From contig JASFMY010000078.1 in assembly GCA_050117315.1 (NCBI GenBank), forward strand, positions 1 to 30,947: a stretch of DNA of 30,947 bases, in the 5' to 3' direction. This DNA is from JANQIV01 sp050117315. Lineage in GTDB: Bacteria > Bacteroidota > Ignavibacteria > Ignavibacteriales > Melioribacteraceae. Made by a program: the position numbers and the translations under genes. Positions 9,922 through 19,137 of the stretch are shown here, one piece after another; positions within the stretch are counted from its first letter, which is position 1, and the number at the start of each line of letters is the position of its first letter. The notes below the pieces were generated by a model. That model was not told the origin of the DNA and did not search any database. It worked only from the letters and a program-made list of their open reading frames with translations.

Positions 9922-12488
9922 ATTTTTACTCCAAACTGTATAACCCTTGCAGGGCCGTACATACTTGGATTGTTTGTGTAATCGTGCGAAGTTGCTTCAC
10001 TGGCATCGTCTCCTGCTATACCTGAATCCGCATAAACCCACCATACGTTTTTTTCATTTGTGATATTGAGTATCTGCACATAGAATTGCTGGTTGGAACT
10101 GAAAAATTTAAAATTCTTGAACAGGTTCAAATCAATTGAATGTATTGACGGCGATCTTTCGCCGTTGGGATCAAACTGTGACCGGGTATAAGGAAAACCT
10201 GAAGAAATGCTTCCGTAAATAGAAAACCCGAAACCATTGTCGGCTTCAACATATACGTTTCCCTGAAGCACATGCGGCTGATCCCAATTAGCCGGGAAAG
10301 TGCGTGATTCGTCGGTAGTTCTTTCAAATAATACAGATGTGCTTACAAGAGTTTGGGAAAAAGTGTAATTTAAAAAAGCGGAGAAATTTTTGCTGAAATG
10401 CTTTTTCAGGGAAAGCTCAATCCCTTTGACAGTAGCGTAATCAATATTGCCCATTACCTGAAATCTTTTACCTTCTGTTGTTTCATTATAGAGTACACCG
10501 ATTAAATTACTTGTTTTTCTAAAGAATGCCGTAACATCCAAAGAAATTTGGGGAGTAAGCATTGTTTGCAAACCGAACTCGTAATTCACTGTTTTTTCAG
10601 GTTTGATGTCTGTTGCCGCTATAGGCGTATTCTCCAATTGCGGATTAGGTCTAAATTCACCTGTAGCTTCCAAGAGGTAAGTCCCCTGGAAAACTTTATA
10701 ATAATTCGGGAATTGATAATAGTGCCCGTAACCAAATCTTATTGCCGCTTTCTCTGCGACCGGAAAACTTATGCCGAGTCTCGGTGTGATATATATTTCA
10801 GCTTCAGCATCTTTAAGTGGAGCATCAAGGTCTGACAGTTGTGATAAATCTTCCAGCACTTTTCTTTTTGTATCGATGTAATCAAATCTTGCTCCAAGAT
10901 TGATTATCATTCCCATGTCGTCAAATTCCATTTTCTCATTTATGTAACCGCCTATTTGCAGGGGTTCATATCGGTATGCTTCAAGAGGTGTGCCTCCATC
11001 CGGATTTTTTCTCGAAAGGTTCGTTTCCATTTGTTCGTATGTTACACCGACAGCCAAATTGTGTATTTTATCTAATTGTAAGACATAGTCAATCTTTGCT
11101 TCTTTCCTGTTGAAGTGGGTATCAAAGTAAACCCAATCTTCTCCCGTTGTTGAAAATTCCGCAGTTCCCGTTTGCGGTAAAACACTGTACTTGTACAAAT
11201 CTTCATAAACTCTTGAAAAGAATTCTCTGTTGTAATTAGCTACGGATATATCAAAATAACTGTTATCGCCAACCAGGTAATTCATCTTCATATAAAGAAG
11301 GTCGTCATTAAGTTTTACTCTCGGTGTTCCGTAAGGATTATACTTAAAATAATGATTGTATACACCGCGGTTGGATTTTGAAAGAAAACCGCCGAATGTG
11401 AGTTTTAACTTACTGACGGGCTGCCATATTAATTTACCCAGAGTAAACTCTGTATCCGTATATTGCATCGAAACTTCTTCAGGGTCACCACTTTTATCCC
11501 TTCCTTCACTGTTAACATACTCAGGATAAATGAAACCGTTTATATAACCGTCGGTACTGTATGTTCTGTGAGCTACAACGAACCCCATTTTGTTGTAAAA
11601 AGGCAACGCCGAGCTAAGCGAAAATTCAACACCGTATGTATTATGAGAAGCGGCATCGATTCCGTGTTTATCGGTAAAAGTTTTAAGTGAGTATTTCGGT
11701 GTCGGGTTTAGCTTATCAAAACTTGATATCCTTACTACACCGGACATTGCCTCGCCGTACTGAGGTGCAAATGTGCCCGTAAATGTTTCGATAGAGCTGA
11801 TCGCAAGTTCACCGAGCTGATCTATGCTGAATCCTCCCCAAAGAGCATCGCCTACATTAACACCGTCAAGAAGGTAACGTGTTTCATTTTCCCTGCCGCC
11901 CCTGAAGTGTAATTGATCCGAAGGAATTGTTGCATACTGGCCGAACGCAGGCAGACTTGACACAGGAGCCGTACGTACATCTTTTATAATTCCGGCCTGC
12001 TGAACCAGCAAATCGTTCACTGTTGTTATGGGCACGCGGGCTATTTCTTCCGATGTTCTTGCCTGTATTTTACTTGTAAGGTCTTTTTGAACAGGGGGTA
12101 TCTTATAAGCAACAATTTCAACCACCTCTGTTTCAACTGATTCAAAACTCAAACTGAAATCCAATTTAACCGTTAATCCGGAAACTATTTTTACACCCTG
12201 AATTACCTGTGTTTTATATCCAAGCATTCGAGCTTTTACATTATAAGTTCCTGCGGGAATATTCAGAATAATAAATTGCCCATCGTCATCTGCAGCATCG
12301 CCGATCATTAGTTCTTCAATAATTATGTTACAAGCAACCAGCGGCATACCCGTTTCAACATCAACAACACGACCTACTATTTTACCGCCGCTTTGAGCAG
12401 ATGAGATTTCAATTAGCAAAAGGAATATTCCGATTAAAAACATAATATATTTATTCATAACTCCACTCAAGGTTTCTTTTATTTTCAT
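9912..12488 (-). CDS. TonB-dependent outer-membrane receptor
   Basis: An 858-residue energy-coupled outer-membrane transporter, likely importing oligosaccharides. The signal peptide is followed by a carboxypeptidase-regulatory-like beta-sandwich (about 36-115, starting KIVGRVVDVETGMPL), a plug domain (about 135-255, with LHFRGGRENETRYLLDGVNV) and a 22-strand-type barrel ending GPARVIQFGVKIWN. It has the domain order of SusC/RagA-type receptors, but no SusD follows. The ATG at 12488 overlaps the previous stop by 4 bp (ATGA). A second ATG at 12458, preceded by GAGTGGAG, would give a tighter signal peptide (MNKYIMFLIG) and may be the true start. It lies between the beta-propeller lipoprotein and a T9SS surface protein, which probably form one surface complex or uptake pathway. 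Confidence 0.9.
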   Translation of the reverse strand: MKIKETLSGVMNKYIMFLIGIFLLLIEISSAQSGGKIVGRVVDVETGMPLVACNIIIEELMIGDAADDDGQFIILNIPAGTYNVKARMLGYKTQVIQGVKIVSGLTVKLDFSLSFESVETEVVEIVAYKIPPVQKDLTSKIQARTSEEIARVPITTVNDLLVQQAGIIKDVRTAPVSSLPAFGQYATIPSDQLHFRGGRENETRYLLDGVNVGDALWGGFSIDQLGELAISSIETFTGTFAPQYGEAMSGVVRISSFDKLNPTPKYSLKTFTDKHGIDAASHNTYGVEFSLSSALPFYNKMGFVVAHRTYSTDGYINGFIYPEYVNSEGRDKSGDPEEVSMQYTDTEFTLGKLIWQPVSKLKLTFGGFLSKSNRGVYNHYFKYNPYGTPRVKLNDDLLYMKMNYLVGDNSYFDISVANYNREFFSRVYEDLYKYSVLPQTGTAEFSTTGEDWVYFDTHFNRKEAKIDYVLQLDKIHNLAVGVTYEQMETNLSRKNPDGGTPLEAYRYEPLQIGGYINEKMEFDDMGMIINLGARFDYIDTKRKVLEDLSQLSDLDAPLKDAEAEIYITPRLGISFPVAEKAAIRFGYGHYYQFPNYYKVFQGTYLLEATGEFRPNPQLENTPIAATDIKPEKTVNYEFGLQTMLTPQISLDVTAFFRKTSNLIGVLYNETTEGKRFQVMGNIDYATVKGIELSLKKHFSKNFSAFLNYTFSQTLVSTSVLFERTTDESRTFPANWDQPHVLQGNVYVEADNGFGFSIYGSISSGFPYTRSQFDPNGERSPSIHSIDLNLFKNFKFFSSNQQFYVQILNITNEKNVWWVYADSGIAGDDASEATSHDYTNNPSMYGPARVIQFGVKIWN

Positions 12489-13879
12489 TTGTAATTGCTT
12501 CTGCTTACGGCAACATATTTTAAGCTGCCGTTAACTTTTGTTTGAGAAATATTGCGCATGGTTTTCGTTTCAACCATTTTTACGGTTGAATCCGAAGGTA
12601 CAACGGCATATAACAATTCTTCAGCTGTAGTTAAGCCGATTTGATCAACTTCATACTCCCAGCTTAAACTTTCAGAAATATTTAAGGAGGGAATATCGAT
12701 TTTTAATATCCCGCCTACGTCATCGTTGCTTATTCTCCTGTAGTAAGCCACATAATAATTTTGCCCGCCTACTGTTCCGTCAATATTATATTCAAATCCA
12801 AGATCAATTATCTTTGAAACATGTTCCGTATTTACATCCATAACCAAGATCCTGCTTGAATTGGATTCCAGCAGAAATATATATTTGCCGTCTTCACTTA
12901 TCTCTATATCAATTGCCTTCGAATTATCCAAAATATTGGTTAAGTCGTAGAATGTATCATAATTATTTGCGTCAACTACCCTAATCGTTTTCTGGGTACT
13001 ATGATAAAAATAAAGTTTGTTTGTAAGTGGGCTGTAAACAACATCTTTTGGTCTGAAACCGTCGTTGAATTCGGTTGTTGATTCGGTTTGAAGCGAGTTA
13101 AGATCTATTACCGAAAATGATTTACCCGAATTATTTGTCACATACGCTTTACTATCCGAAAAAGTAATATTTGTAGGTCCAAGCCCTACTTCACTTGTAC
13201 CGACAACAGTGAAAGACTGGGGATCAATTACGGTCACAGTTCCGGCAGTAGCTTTCAAATTTATCATGAATAAACGTTCGGCACCCGGCGAGATTTCAAT
13301 AGCTGATGTTTGAAAATCTTCTTCGTCCGCCTCAACATACAAATTATCTTTGTAATCATTAATATTTCCTACCCGGTAAATTACCTGTTTGCTGGATTTG
13401 TCTCTCACGAAGACATAAGGACTCCCATCTTGCGAATATTCTCCACCGGTGAAAAACCACATTGTTTGAGGTTCATCTTCATCATTTGGGGAAATCATAG
13501 AATTGCCGTTAATATCCCTTACACCACCGAATACACTAACCTCGTATATTTCAGCCGGCTGGTAATTTGATGACGGTGTAAATACAACCGCGCTGTCTGC
13601 AGAAGTCGAATATTCAAAAGTACCTGCAACGGTTCCGCTTACTCCAACAACCTCAAAATTTCCCGGGAATGTGGAGAGATCCATTTTTTCATTAAAATCC
13701 ATAACGATCTGACTGTTCAAGTCAACGTTTACACCTGACTTTCCAATTGATTCGAATGAAACAAAATTCGGTCTTTCCACTTCTACAGGTTCCGGTGGCA
13801 AACGATCATCAATACACGACAAAAGCCCCATAAAAATAAAGACGATCCATATTTCCTTCTTTATTCGTTTTACTATCAT
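12485..13879 (-). CDS. Surface lipoprotein with Ig-like domain and beta-propeller
   Basis: A 464-residue predicted lipoprotein (lipobox LLSC, Cys22). Residues about 36-145 resemble a bacterial Ig-like SbsA/Big_5 domain (IVMDFNEKMDLSTFPGNF, then VVFTPSSNYQPAEIYEVSV). Residues about 160-460 are a YncE/YVTN-type beta-propeller with repeated blades such as VIDPQSFTVVGTSEVGLG and VVDANNYDTFYDLTN. GGTGAAGAA precedes the ATG. It is the first gene of the receptor sub-operon, behind a 214-bp gap from the upstream secreted gene, so a promoter may lie there, but I could not identify one. In such operons propeller lipoproteins accompany TonB receptors. A substrate-binding or receptor-capping role is inferred; no enzyme motif was seen. 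Confidence 0.75.
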   Translation of the reverse strand: MIVKRIKKEIWIVFIFMGLLSCIDDRLPPEPVEVERPNFVSFESIGKSGVNVDLNSQIVMDFNEKMDLSTFPGNFEVVGVSGTVAGTFEYSTSADSAVVFTPSSNYQPAEIYEVSVFGGVRDINGNSMISPNDEDEPQTMWFFTGGEYSQDGSPYVFVRDKSSKQVIYRVGNINDYKDNLYVEADEEDFQTSAIEISPGAERLFMINLKATAGTVTVIDPQSFTVVGTSEVGLGPTNITFSDSKAYVTNNSGKSFSVIDLNSLQTESTTEFNDGFRPKDVVYSPLTNKLYFYHSTQKTIRVVDANNYDTFYDLTNILDNSKAIDIEISEDGKYIFLLESNSSRILVMDVNTEHVSKIIDLGFEYNIDGTVGGQNYYVAYYRRISNDDVGGILKIDIPSLNISESLSWEYEVDQIGLTTAEELLYAVVPSDSTVKMVETKTMRNISQTKVNGSLKYVAVSRSNYK

Positions 13880-14093
13880 TTCTTCACCATTTATGAATTT
13901 TTTCCTTACAAAATTTTAGGAATTTTTATTCCGCTATTCTTCGAAGATTCTCAAAAAATTTTTCCAATCTTCATTTTCAATATTTTCCCGATTTACCGGG
14001 GGAAGAAGAATGTTTACTGAATTTAGCCGGTTATCCTTCTCCCTGTTAACTGCACCGTTCTAAAAAGGAACATCATTTTAACCATCATGAATA

Positions 14094-15773
14094 TTATTTC
14101 ATCAACATCATTTTCTTAACTATACTATTGCTTGGCGAAGAAATACTGTAGAAATAAACACCGCTTGATACTGTATTGCCGCTATCGTCCTTACCTTGCC
14201 ATTTTATAAGTTTATGACCGGGATGCATTTCCTCGTTATTTATCAATGTAGCAATCTTTCTTCCGAGTATATCATAAACGGCAACATTAATTGTTTCATA
14301 TTTTGATACGGAGAAAGTAATTGTTGTGCTCGGATTAAACGGATTCGGGTAATTACTCACCAAACCGAATCCGGGCAATAAAATTTTATCATCAACATCA
14401 TCAACATCCGTCACGGTTTGTGAATCATATATTTTATGTACCGAAGGTCCGGTAACAAAATTATAGTTTAATGCATAGAACTCACCTTCCCCTCCCCAGC
14501 CTTCGTAGATTGTATTGGGGAAATATTCTTCGTTATCCCAATTTTCGTCGCCAACAACATAAATCCACGGACGAACATCTGTATCAACGTTAATGCCTGT
14601 TCTGGGGATTGCAATTTCAACTATATTATCTTCATCATTTTTTGCAAATGAAGCGAATACTCCTTCTATTGGTACAAACTCTTCAAATGCACCTGCCCAA
14701 TCAGCTATGTAACGGTTAACAGGTACTTCTGTAGCTGTACTATCAGGATTTAAGGCAGAACTTAAATCGACCATATAATCAACAGCCAGTTCCCAAAAGC
14801 CGCCGTAGCCAAGACCTGTTGTATCGCCCCAATTCACATCGAAATTCAACTGAAAAGCCGGAGGGTTTGTATAATTAGTGTACATTCCTGCGAAGGTTGC
14901 AGTCGGGTCGAGATCAATCCGGACATACAAATTATTGCTGTCGCTTGTAACATAAATGTCCTTTAAATCAAACTCAATACCGGTTGGCATATCACCGGTT
15001 TCTTCGGAAATTTCATCAACATCAACCGGATTGAGCCCTACCCAGTCAAGTAAAGCGCCGTCAATTTCAATATCCGTTTCTATTTCCGTGCCGTTATGTT
15101 GATAAACTGAACCGCCGTACCAGAAATCAAATTTTAACATATATTCGGCTCCGGCGTCAGGAAGATGATCTGCCCCGTCAGTCCATTCTTCATTACCTAC
15201 AGAATAAACCCAGGGTCTAAATTCGGAACCGAAGTTTACACTTTCTTTGGGAACTGAAAATTCAAGTGAATTTTTATCATCGTTAACAGCCATAGGAACC
15301 TTTGTTATTTCAACAAATTCTCCTTCAGCCCAGGTAGGATTCCGGTTCCCGTTGTAAATATAAAGTGTACCGTATTTTTCTGTAGAGTCGGGATGCAAAG
15401 TAGTAACAATATCCACATAATAATTCATTGCGAGGTTCCACCAGCCCCAGTCGAAACCTGTAGTGTCACCAATTTCGGTATCCATATAAAACTCAAATAC
15501 AGGCGGGTTATCGAAATTATAGAAGTTGTCAAAACTTGCGGTTCCATTTAAATCAATTTTTACATACACGTTATTAGCGTCATGTGTAATATAAAGATGC
15601 TTTAGATCAAAGTCCGGATATTGAGGAATTTCACCTACCGCTTCTTCGGCATCACCCTGATCTAAAGGTTCTATGCCCACCCAATCGAGCATGTCTCCGT
15701 CAATTTCAATCTGGGCAAATGAAACTTTGCATATTAAAAAAAAGAGAGTTAAAACTGTAAATAGATCTTTCAT
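14094..15773 (-). CDS. T9SS-exported protein with two tandem binding-type modules
   Basis: A 559-residue secreted protein: signal peptide to about 20 (VSFAQ), two tandem homologous modules at about 22-215 and 236-445, and a C-terminal T9SS type A sorting domain (NYPNPFNPSTTITFSVSKY ... KKMMLMK). Each module starts with the same motif (EIDGDMLDWVGIEPLD and EIDGALLDWVGLNPVD) and goes on with matching segments (DLKHLYITHDANNVYVKIDL versus DLKDIYVTSDSNNLYVRIDL; RPWVYSVGNEEW versus RPWIYVVGDENW). They look like CBM9/DOMON-like carbohydrate-binding sandwiches. A related INIDGSFNDW module occurs in the upstream gene 15801-18071, only 27 bp away, so the two proteins probably bind the same glycan. No catalytic domain is present. 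Confidence 0.75.
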   Translation of the reverse strand: MKDLFTVLTLFFLICKVSFAQIEIDGDMLDWVGIEPLDQGDAEEAVGEIPQYPDFDLKHLYITHDANNVYVKIDLNGTASFDNFYNFDNPPVFEFYMDTEIGDTTGFDWGWWNLAMNYYVDIVTTLHPDSTEKYGTLYIYNGNRNPTWAEGEFVEITKVPMAVNDDKNSLEFSVPKESVNFGSEFRPWVYSVGNEEWTDGADHLPDAGAEYMLKFDFWYGGSVYQHNGTEIETDIEIDGALLDWVGLNPVDVDEISEETGDMPTGIEFDLKDIYVTSDSNNLYVRIDLDPTATFAGMYTNYTNPPAFQLNFDVNWGDTTGLGYGGFWELAVDYMVDLSSALNPDSTATEVPVNRYIADWAGAFEEFVPIEGVFASFAKNDEDNIVEIAIPRTGINVDTDVRPWIYVVGDENWDNEEYFPNTIYEGWGGEGEFYALNYNFVTGPSVHKIYDSQTVTDVDDVDDKILLPGFGLVSNYPNPFNPSTTITFSVSKYETINVAVYDILGRKIATLINNEEMHPGHKLIKWQGKDDSGNTVSSGVYFYSISSPSNSIVKKMMLMK

Positions 15774-15800
15774 CTTTACACTCCTTCGTTTTGTTGTGTA

Positions 15801-18071
15801 TTATTTAATTAGCAACATTTTTTTTACAAATTTTTCCTTTTCCGTTTGTAAGTAAAAGAAATAAGTGCCGCTGCTTAGTTCCCTTCCGTTATTGTTTCTG
15901 CCGTTCCAAAAAAATCTGCCGTTTTCAAATTGAGAGGGAGAATATGTTTTTACTCTCCTTCCCAGCAAATCATAAATTCCGGCGGAAATTATTTCTTCAG
16001 AATTTGCATTGAAAAGAATTGTAACTTCATTGTTGAACGGATTGGGATATGTTAAGACTTCCAAAGAACTGCTCCTTGCAGCAAACGCTTGTTCCTCAAC
16101 GGAAGTAACGGTAAAATTATATGTATAACTTTCTGTTTTATAATTGTCTGGCGCGTAATCGTCATCATGAGATTCATCGTTATCATTTATATTAAATATT
16201 AATTCAAGTGAAGTTTGAGAGCCGTCAATTTCCAAAGAGTTTTTAGATACAGCCAATTCAACACGATTCTTTTCAACCGTTCCGATTTTGAAATCAACTT
16301 CGCCTTTTGAAGTCCAGCCCCATTCCCCGTTTTCTCCGCTGTATTTCCAGAGATATTGATTTTCAATCATGAAGTCGATACCGGCATAACTTTCTGCGGT
16401 ATGGTAACCGGTTGTAGGATTGTTGTCAATATCAAAAAAAACATGGTAGAAATAACTTTCCGAAAAATCACCGGCAAGCATATAGCTGATGTATATCCAG
16501 TCTTCATCTTCCGTAATCCACATATCATCAAGATCTAAGGCGTCGTTAAGTGCATCGCCGGTTTTTTCCTGCTCTCCGGTATCCAAACTTTGTACTTGTT
16601 CCCAGTCGTTAAAACTTCCGTCAATATTTATTTCACCGGTAGGGACTACAGTTCCCTGATCGAAAATCTCGAAGTATGAATCCCCGTTGTAATCTTCGCT
16701 CTGCACATCCGAACTGATCACAAGATCGTGCAGCAGGTAATTAAAGCCGGTTGAGTCTTCCCATAAATCTTTGTTTGCCAAACGTATAGCATAATCGGGT
16801 TTTTCACGCAGTCCTTCTTCCGGATCGGACATGAATATGTAAACTCCATAATCGCCCTCAGGAACATTTGTTTTTACTCCGCCGGTTATTTCAACACCTG
16901 CCGTATCACCCGATAGCCAAAAACGCGGGTCTTCGTCCGTTAACAGCCTGTATTTTTTATTTGTGTCTTTGTTTTTTAGTACAACTTCCAGGTTTCTTTT
17001 ATTATAAGGACCGGCGTATCCTTCATTGGTAATTTCACAACTCATATTGAATGTGCCGCCGGGTTTTAAGCTGTCGATAACGGCTGTCTCAATAAGTCTG
17101 AAACGGTATCCCAGCCTTCTTTTAATTTCATCCATACAGCCTCCTGTTACCCAGCTATCCAGAACTGTTTGATGATAGTCCCTGTTGAGTACAGACCAAT
17201 GCATTCTTTCAAGATCAATCAAAGCGTTTACACAAGAAGAGTATTCACCCGGGTTACATGTCTCTCCACCCTGTGGGACAAAACGGTTGTCTAAATTCAG
17301 GTAACTTTTATCGCCTTCAACATCATTGCTTACATACGTCCCAAAGTCCGTTGCACTTGCCAAAAAGCAGTCGTTATGCGCACCCGTTCTTGCACGCTTT
17401 GTGCCGTTAAATGCTTCTGCAAAAGTTAAAGGCTCGTCGGTGCCGTATATACTTCTTTTATAACCCGGTGTTCTGACAACAACTTTACGTTCAACCGGCA
17501 AAGCATCAAGCAATGCGTATAAAACAGTACGTCGACTTTCGGTATTGTTTAATCCGTTCGTAGAGTAATACCATTCACCCCATGCGCCAATAAACCCGGC
17601 TTCTATATAAGCGATAACATCATAGTGCTCGTTGAAAACCGGCTTAAGCTGTTCAATTTGCGAAAGAATAAGTTCGAGAGCCGCATCATCCCCGTTTTGA
17701 TTGTTCGTATAAGAAAACCTTAAAACCAGCTTAACACCGCCTTCCCGGGCTGTATTTAAATCGGATTCTACTAGATTTAGAAAATCGTCGGTGAATAAAA
17801 CACTATTAAATTGCGGTACTGTATAAATTCTTTGAATTACCGTTATATTATCATCTTTGATGTTGTTAATAAACGACCTGCTTATCTGCGAACTTCTTGC
17901 AGCGGAAAAACCTCTTTCCGGATTACGAAAAATCTCATCCGATTCTTCATAAAATACGGTTGTCCTGGAAATATCCTGCCCATTTATAGATAAAACGCAA
18001 AAAAACAAAATGGCAATCACCTTACATGCTGTTAAGATGACTTTACATATTTCAGTATTTCTATTCACCAT
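15801..18071 (-). CDS. Secreted DUF4874/DUF4832 protein with CBM9-like and T9SS domains
   Basis: A 756-residue exported protein with four parts. The signal peptide ends near INGQD. A DUF4874-like TIM-barrel domain (about 37-200) includes the RNPERGF motif and the signature GAWGEWYYS with Glu157 and Glu166, which look like catalytic carboxylates. A DUF4832-like region spans about 205-455 (RTPGYKR, HNDCFLAS, beta-sandwich at the end). A CBM9/DOMON-like module begins INIDGSFNDW (about 481-650). A T9SS type A sorting domain closes the protein (TYPNPFNNEVTILF ... KKMLLIK). DUF4874/DUF4832 proteins are suspected glycoside hydrolases; I know of no firm activity. As the first gene of the secreted block, next to the galactosamine operon, it is the best candidate for the chain-cutting enzyme of the locus. 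Substrate and mechanism are inference. Confidence 0.75.
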   Translation of the reverse strand: MVNRNTEICKVILTACKVIAILFFCVLSINGQDISRTTVFYEESDEIFRNPERGFSAARSSQISRSFINNIKDDNITVIQRIYTVPQFNSVLFTDDFLNLVESDLNTAREGGVKLVLRFSYTNNQNGDDAALELILSQIEQLKPVFNEHYDVIAYIEAGFIGAWGEWYYSTNGLNNTESRRTVLYALLDALPVERKVVVRTPGYKRSIYGTDEPLTFAEAFNGTKRARTGAHNDCFLASATDFGTYVSNDVEGDKSYLNLDNRFVPQGGETCNPGEYSSCVNALIDLERMHWSVLNRDYHQTVLDSWVTGGCMDEIKRRLGYRFRLIETAVIDSLKPGGTFNMSCEITNEGYAGPYNKRNLEVVLKNKDTNKKYRLLTDEDPRFWLSGDTAGVEITGGVKTNVPEGDYGVYIFMSDPEEGLREKPDYAIRLANKDLWEDSTGFNYLLHDLVISSDVQSEDYNGDSYFEIFDQGTVVPTGEINIDGSFNDWEQVQSLDTGEQEKTGDALNDALDLDDMWITEDEDWIYISYMLAGDFSESYFYHVFFDIDNNPTTGYHTAESYAGIDFMIENQYLWKYSGENGEWGWTSKGEVDFKIGTVEKNRVELAVSKNSLEIDGSQTSLELIFNINDNDESHDDDYAPDNYKTESYTYNFTVTSVEEQAFAARSSSLEVLTYPNPFNNEVTILFNANSEEIISAGIYDLLGRRVKTYSPSQFENGRFFWNGRNNNGRELSSGTYFFYLQTEKEKFVKKMLLIK

Positions 18072-18140
18072 TTAACTCTCTTTGTATGTTTTGAAATTTT
18101 ATTTTCTACTATCAACATCAAAGTATAGTAACCACCAAGA

Positions 18141-18290
18141 CTGTCATTTCGAACCCGTCTTTTGGGTGAGCCTGTCCGCCGTCTTTTTGGCGGGAAATCT
18201 TTCAATTAGAGTGATTTCAAAGATTTCTCTCCGTGAGGAGTCCTATGGACACCCCGGCAATTCGAACCGACATCACAAACGTGACACGGC
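18141..18290. repeat. Solo copy of the TGTCATTTCGA palindromic repeat
   Basis: The left arm CTGTCATTTCGAACCCGTCT begins at 18141. A central inverted pair follows, GAAATCTT at 18194-18201 and AAGATTTC at 18220-18227, with about 18 bases between. The right side has a degenerate arm (AATTCGAACCGACATCAC, about 18259-18276) and the edge word TGACACGGCACT. The layout matches the GIY-YIG element at 24922-25306 except that the spacer holds no gene. It occupies the 220-bp gap between the aldolase stop (18292) and the DUF4874 gene start (18071), and as RNA could fold and act as a terminator or mRNA stabiliser between the two operons. Confidence 0.65.
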
Positions 18291-18291
18291 A

Positions 18292-19137
18292 CTAGTTATT
18301 ATATTCCCATTCATACTGCCCGTTAATTAAAATCTGCATTTTACTTTTAATCAATTCGCTTACGGCATTTATTGCAGGCGGAAATACCTGTCGTAAATCT
18401 ATTTCGCTATTGTTGTTAAGCAGAGCCGTTAATTTCTGCATAAACATATTTTTTGTTTCGGTTGCAACATTAACTTTGCAAATTCCCAGTTCCACAGCTT
18501 TACGAATACTTTCGCCGGGTATCCCGGAACCGCCGTGTAATACCAGGGATGCATTTGTTACATTGTTAATGTTTGCCAGTCTTTCAAAATCCAGTTTGGG
18601 TTCTGCTTTATAAAAACCGTGAGCAGTGCCTATAGCAACCGCAAGCGCATTTACCGAAGTTTCTTCAACAAACCTCTTTGCATCTCCCGGTTCGGTTAAT
18701 TTATTTGAATCAACATCTTGTTCCGGTTTAGGCACGTAACCTAATTCCGCTTCAACATTTGCGTCATATTTTTCTGCAAGTTTTACAGCCTGTAATGTTA
18801 GTTTTACATTTTCTTCAAACGGGTATTCACTCGCATCAATCATAACAGAGTCAAAACCTTCATCCAAACATCTTTCAACAAGCTCAACGGACTTCGAATG
18901 ATCCAGGTGCAGCCATGCTTCTATGTTATATTCCTTAATTGCCGCTCTCGCCATGCCGGCTGCGGTTTTTAATCCCATATAATCAATTGAACTTTTAGTA
19001 AGCTGTAAAATAACCGGCTGATTCAATCCGGAAGCTGCATGCAGAATTCCCCGCAGGGTTTCATAATTATAAAAATTAGCCGCAAGTATAGCTGCTTTCT
19101 CTTTTTTCAGTTGTCTTAATTTTTCCTGCAATTTCAT
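18292..19137 (-). CDS. kbaY/gatY-like: Class II tagatose-1,6-bisphosphate (or fructose-bisphosphate) aldolase
   Basis: A 281-residue cytoplasmic zinc-dependent class II aldolase, predicted to split tagatose-1,6-bisphosphate to dihydroxyacetone phosphate and glyceraldehyde-3-phosphate. Length and motifs fit the GatY/KbaY/FbaA branch: NFYNYETLRGIL at 21-32, HLDHS with Asp79 and His80, EAELG at 129-133, GTAHG with His173, and LHGGSGIP with His201 as a further zinc ligand and phosphate loop. It is the last gene of the five-gene operon, starting one base from the kinase stop. Specificity for tagatose- over fructose-bisphosphate is inferred from the AgaS and GatZ/KbaZ-like neighbours. A dispersed palindromic repeat follows its stop codon. 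Confidence 0.85.
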   Translation of the reverse strand: MKLQEKLRQLKKEKAAILAANFYNYETLRGILHAASGLNQPVILQLTKSSIDYMGLKTAAGMARAAIKEYNIEAWLHLDHSKSVELVERCLDEGFDSVMIDASEYPFEENVKLTLQAVKLAEKYDANVEAELGYVPKPEQDVDSNKLTEPGDAKRFVEETSVNALAVAIGTAHGFYKAEPKLDFERLANINNVTNASLVLHGGSGIPGESIRKAVELGICKVNVATETKNMFMQKLTALLNNNSEIDLRQVFPPAINAVSELIKSKMQILINGQYEWEYNN

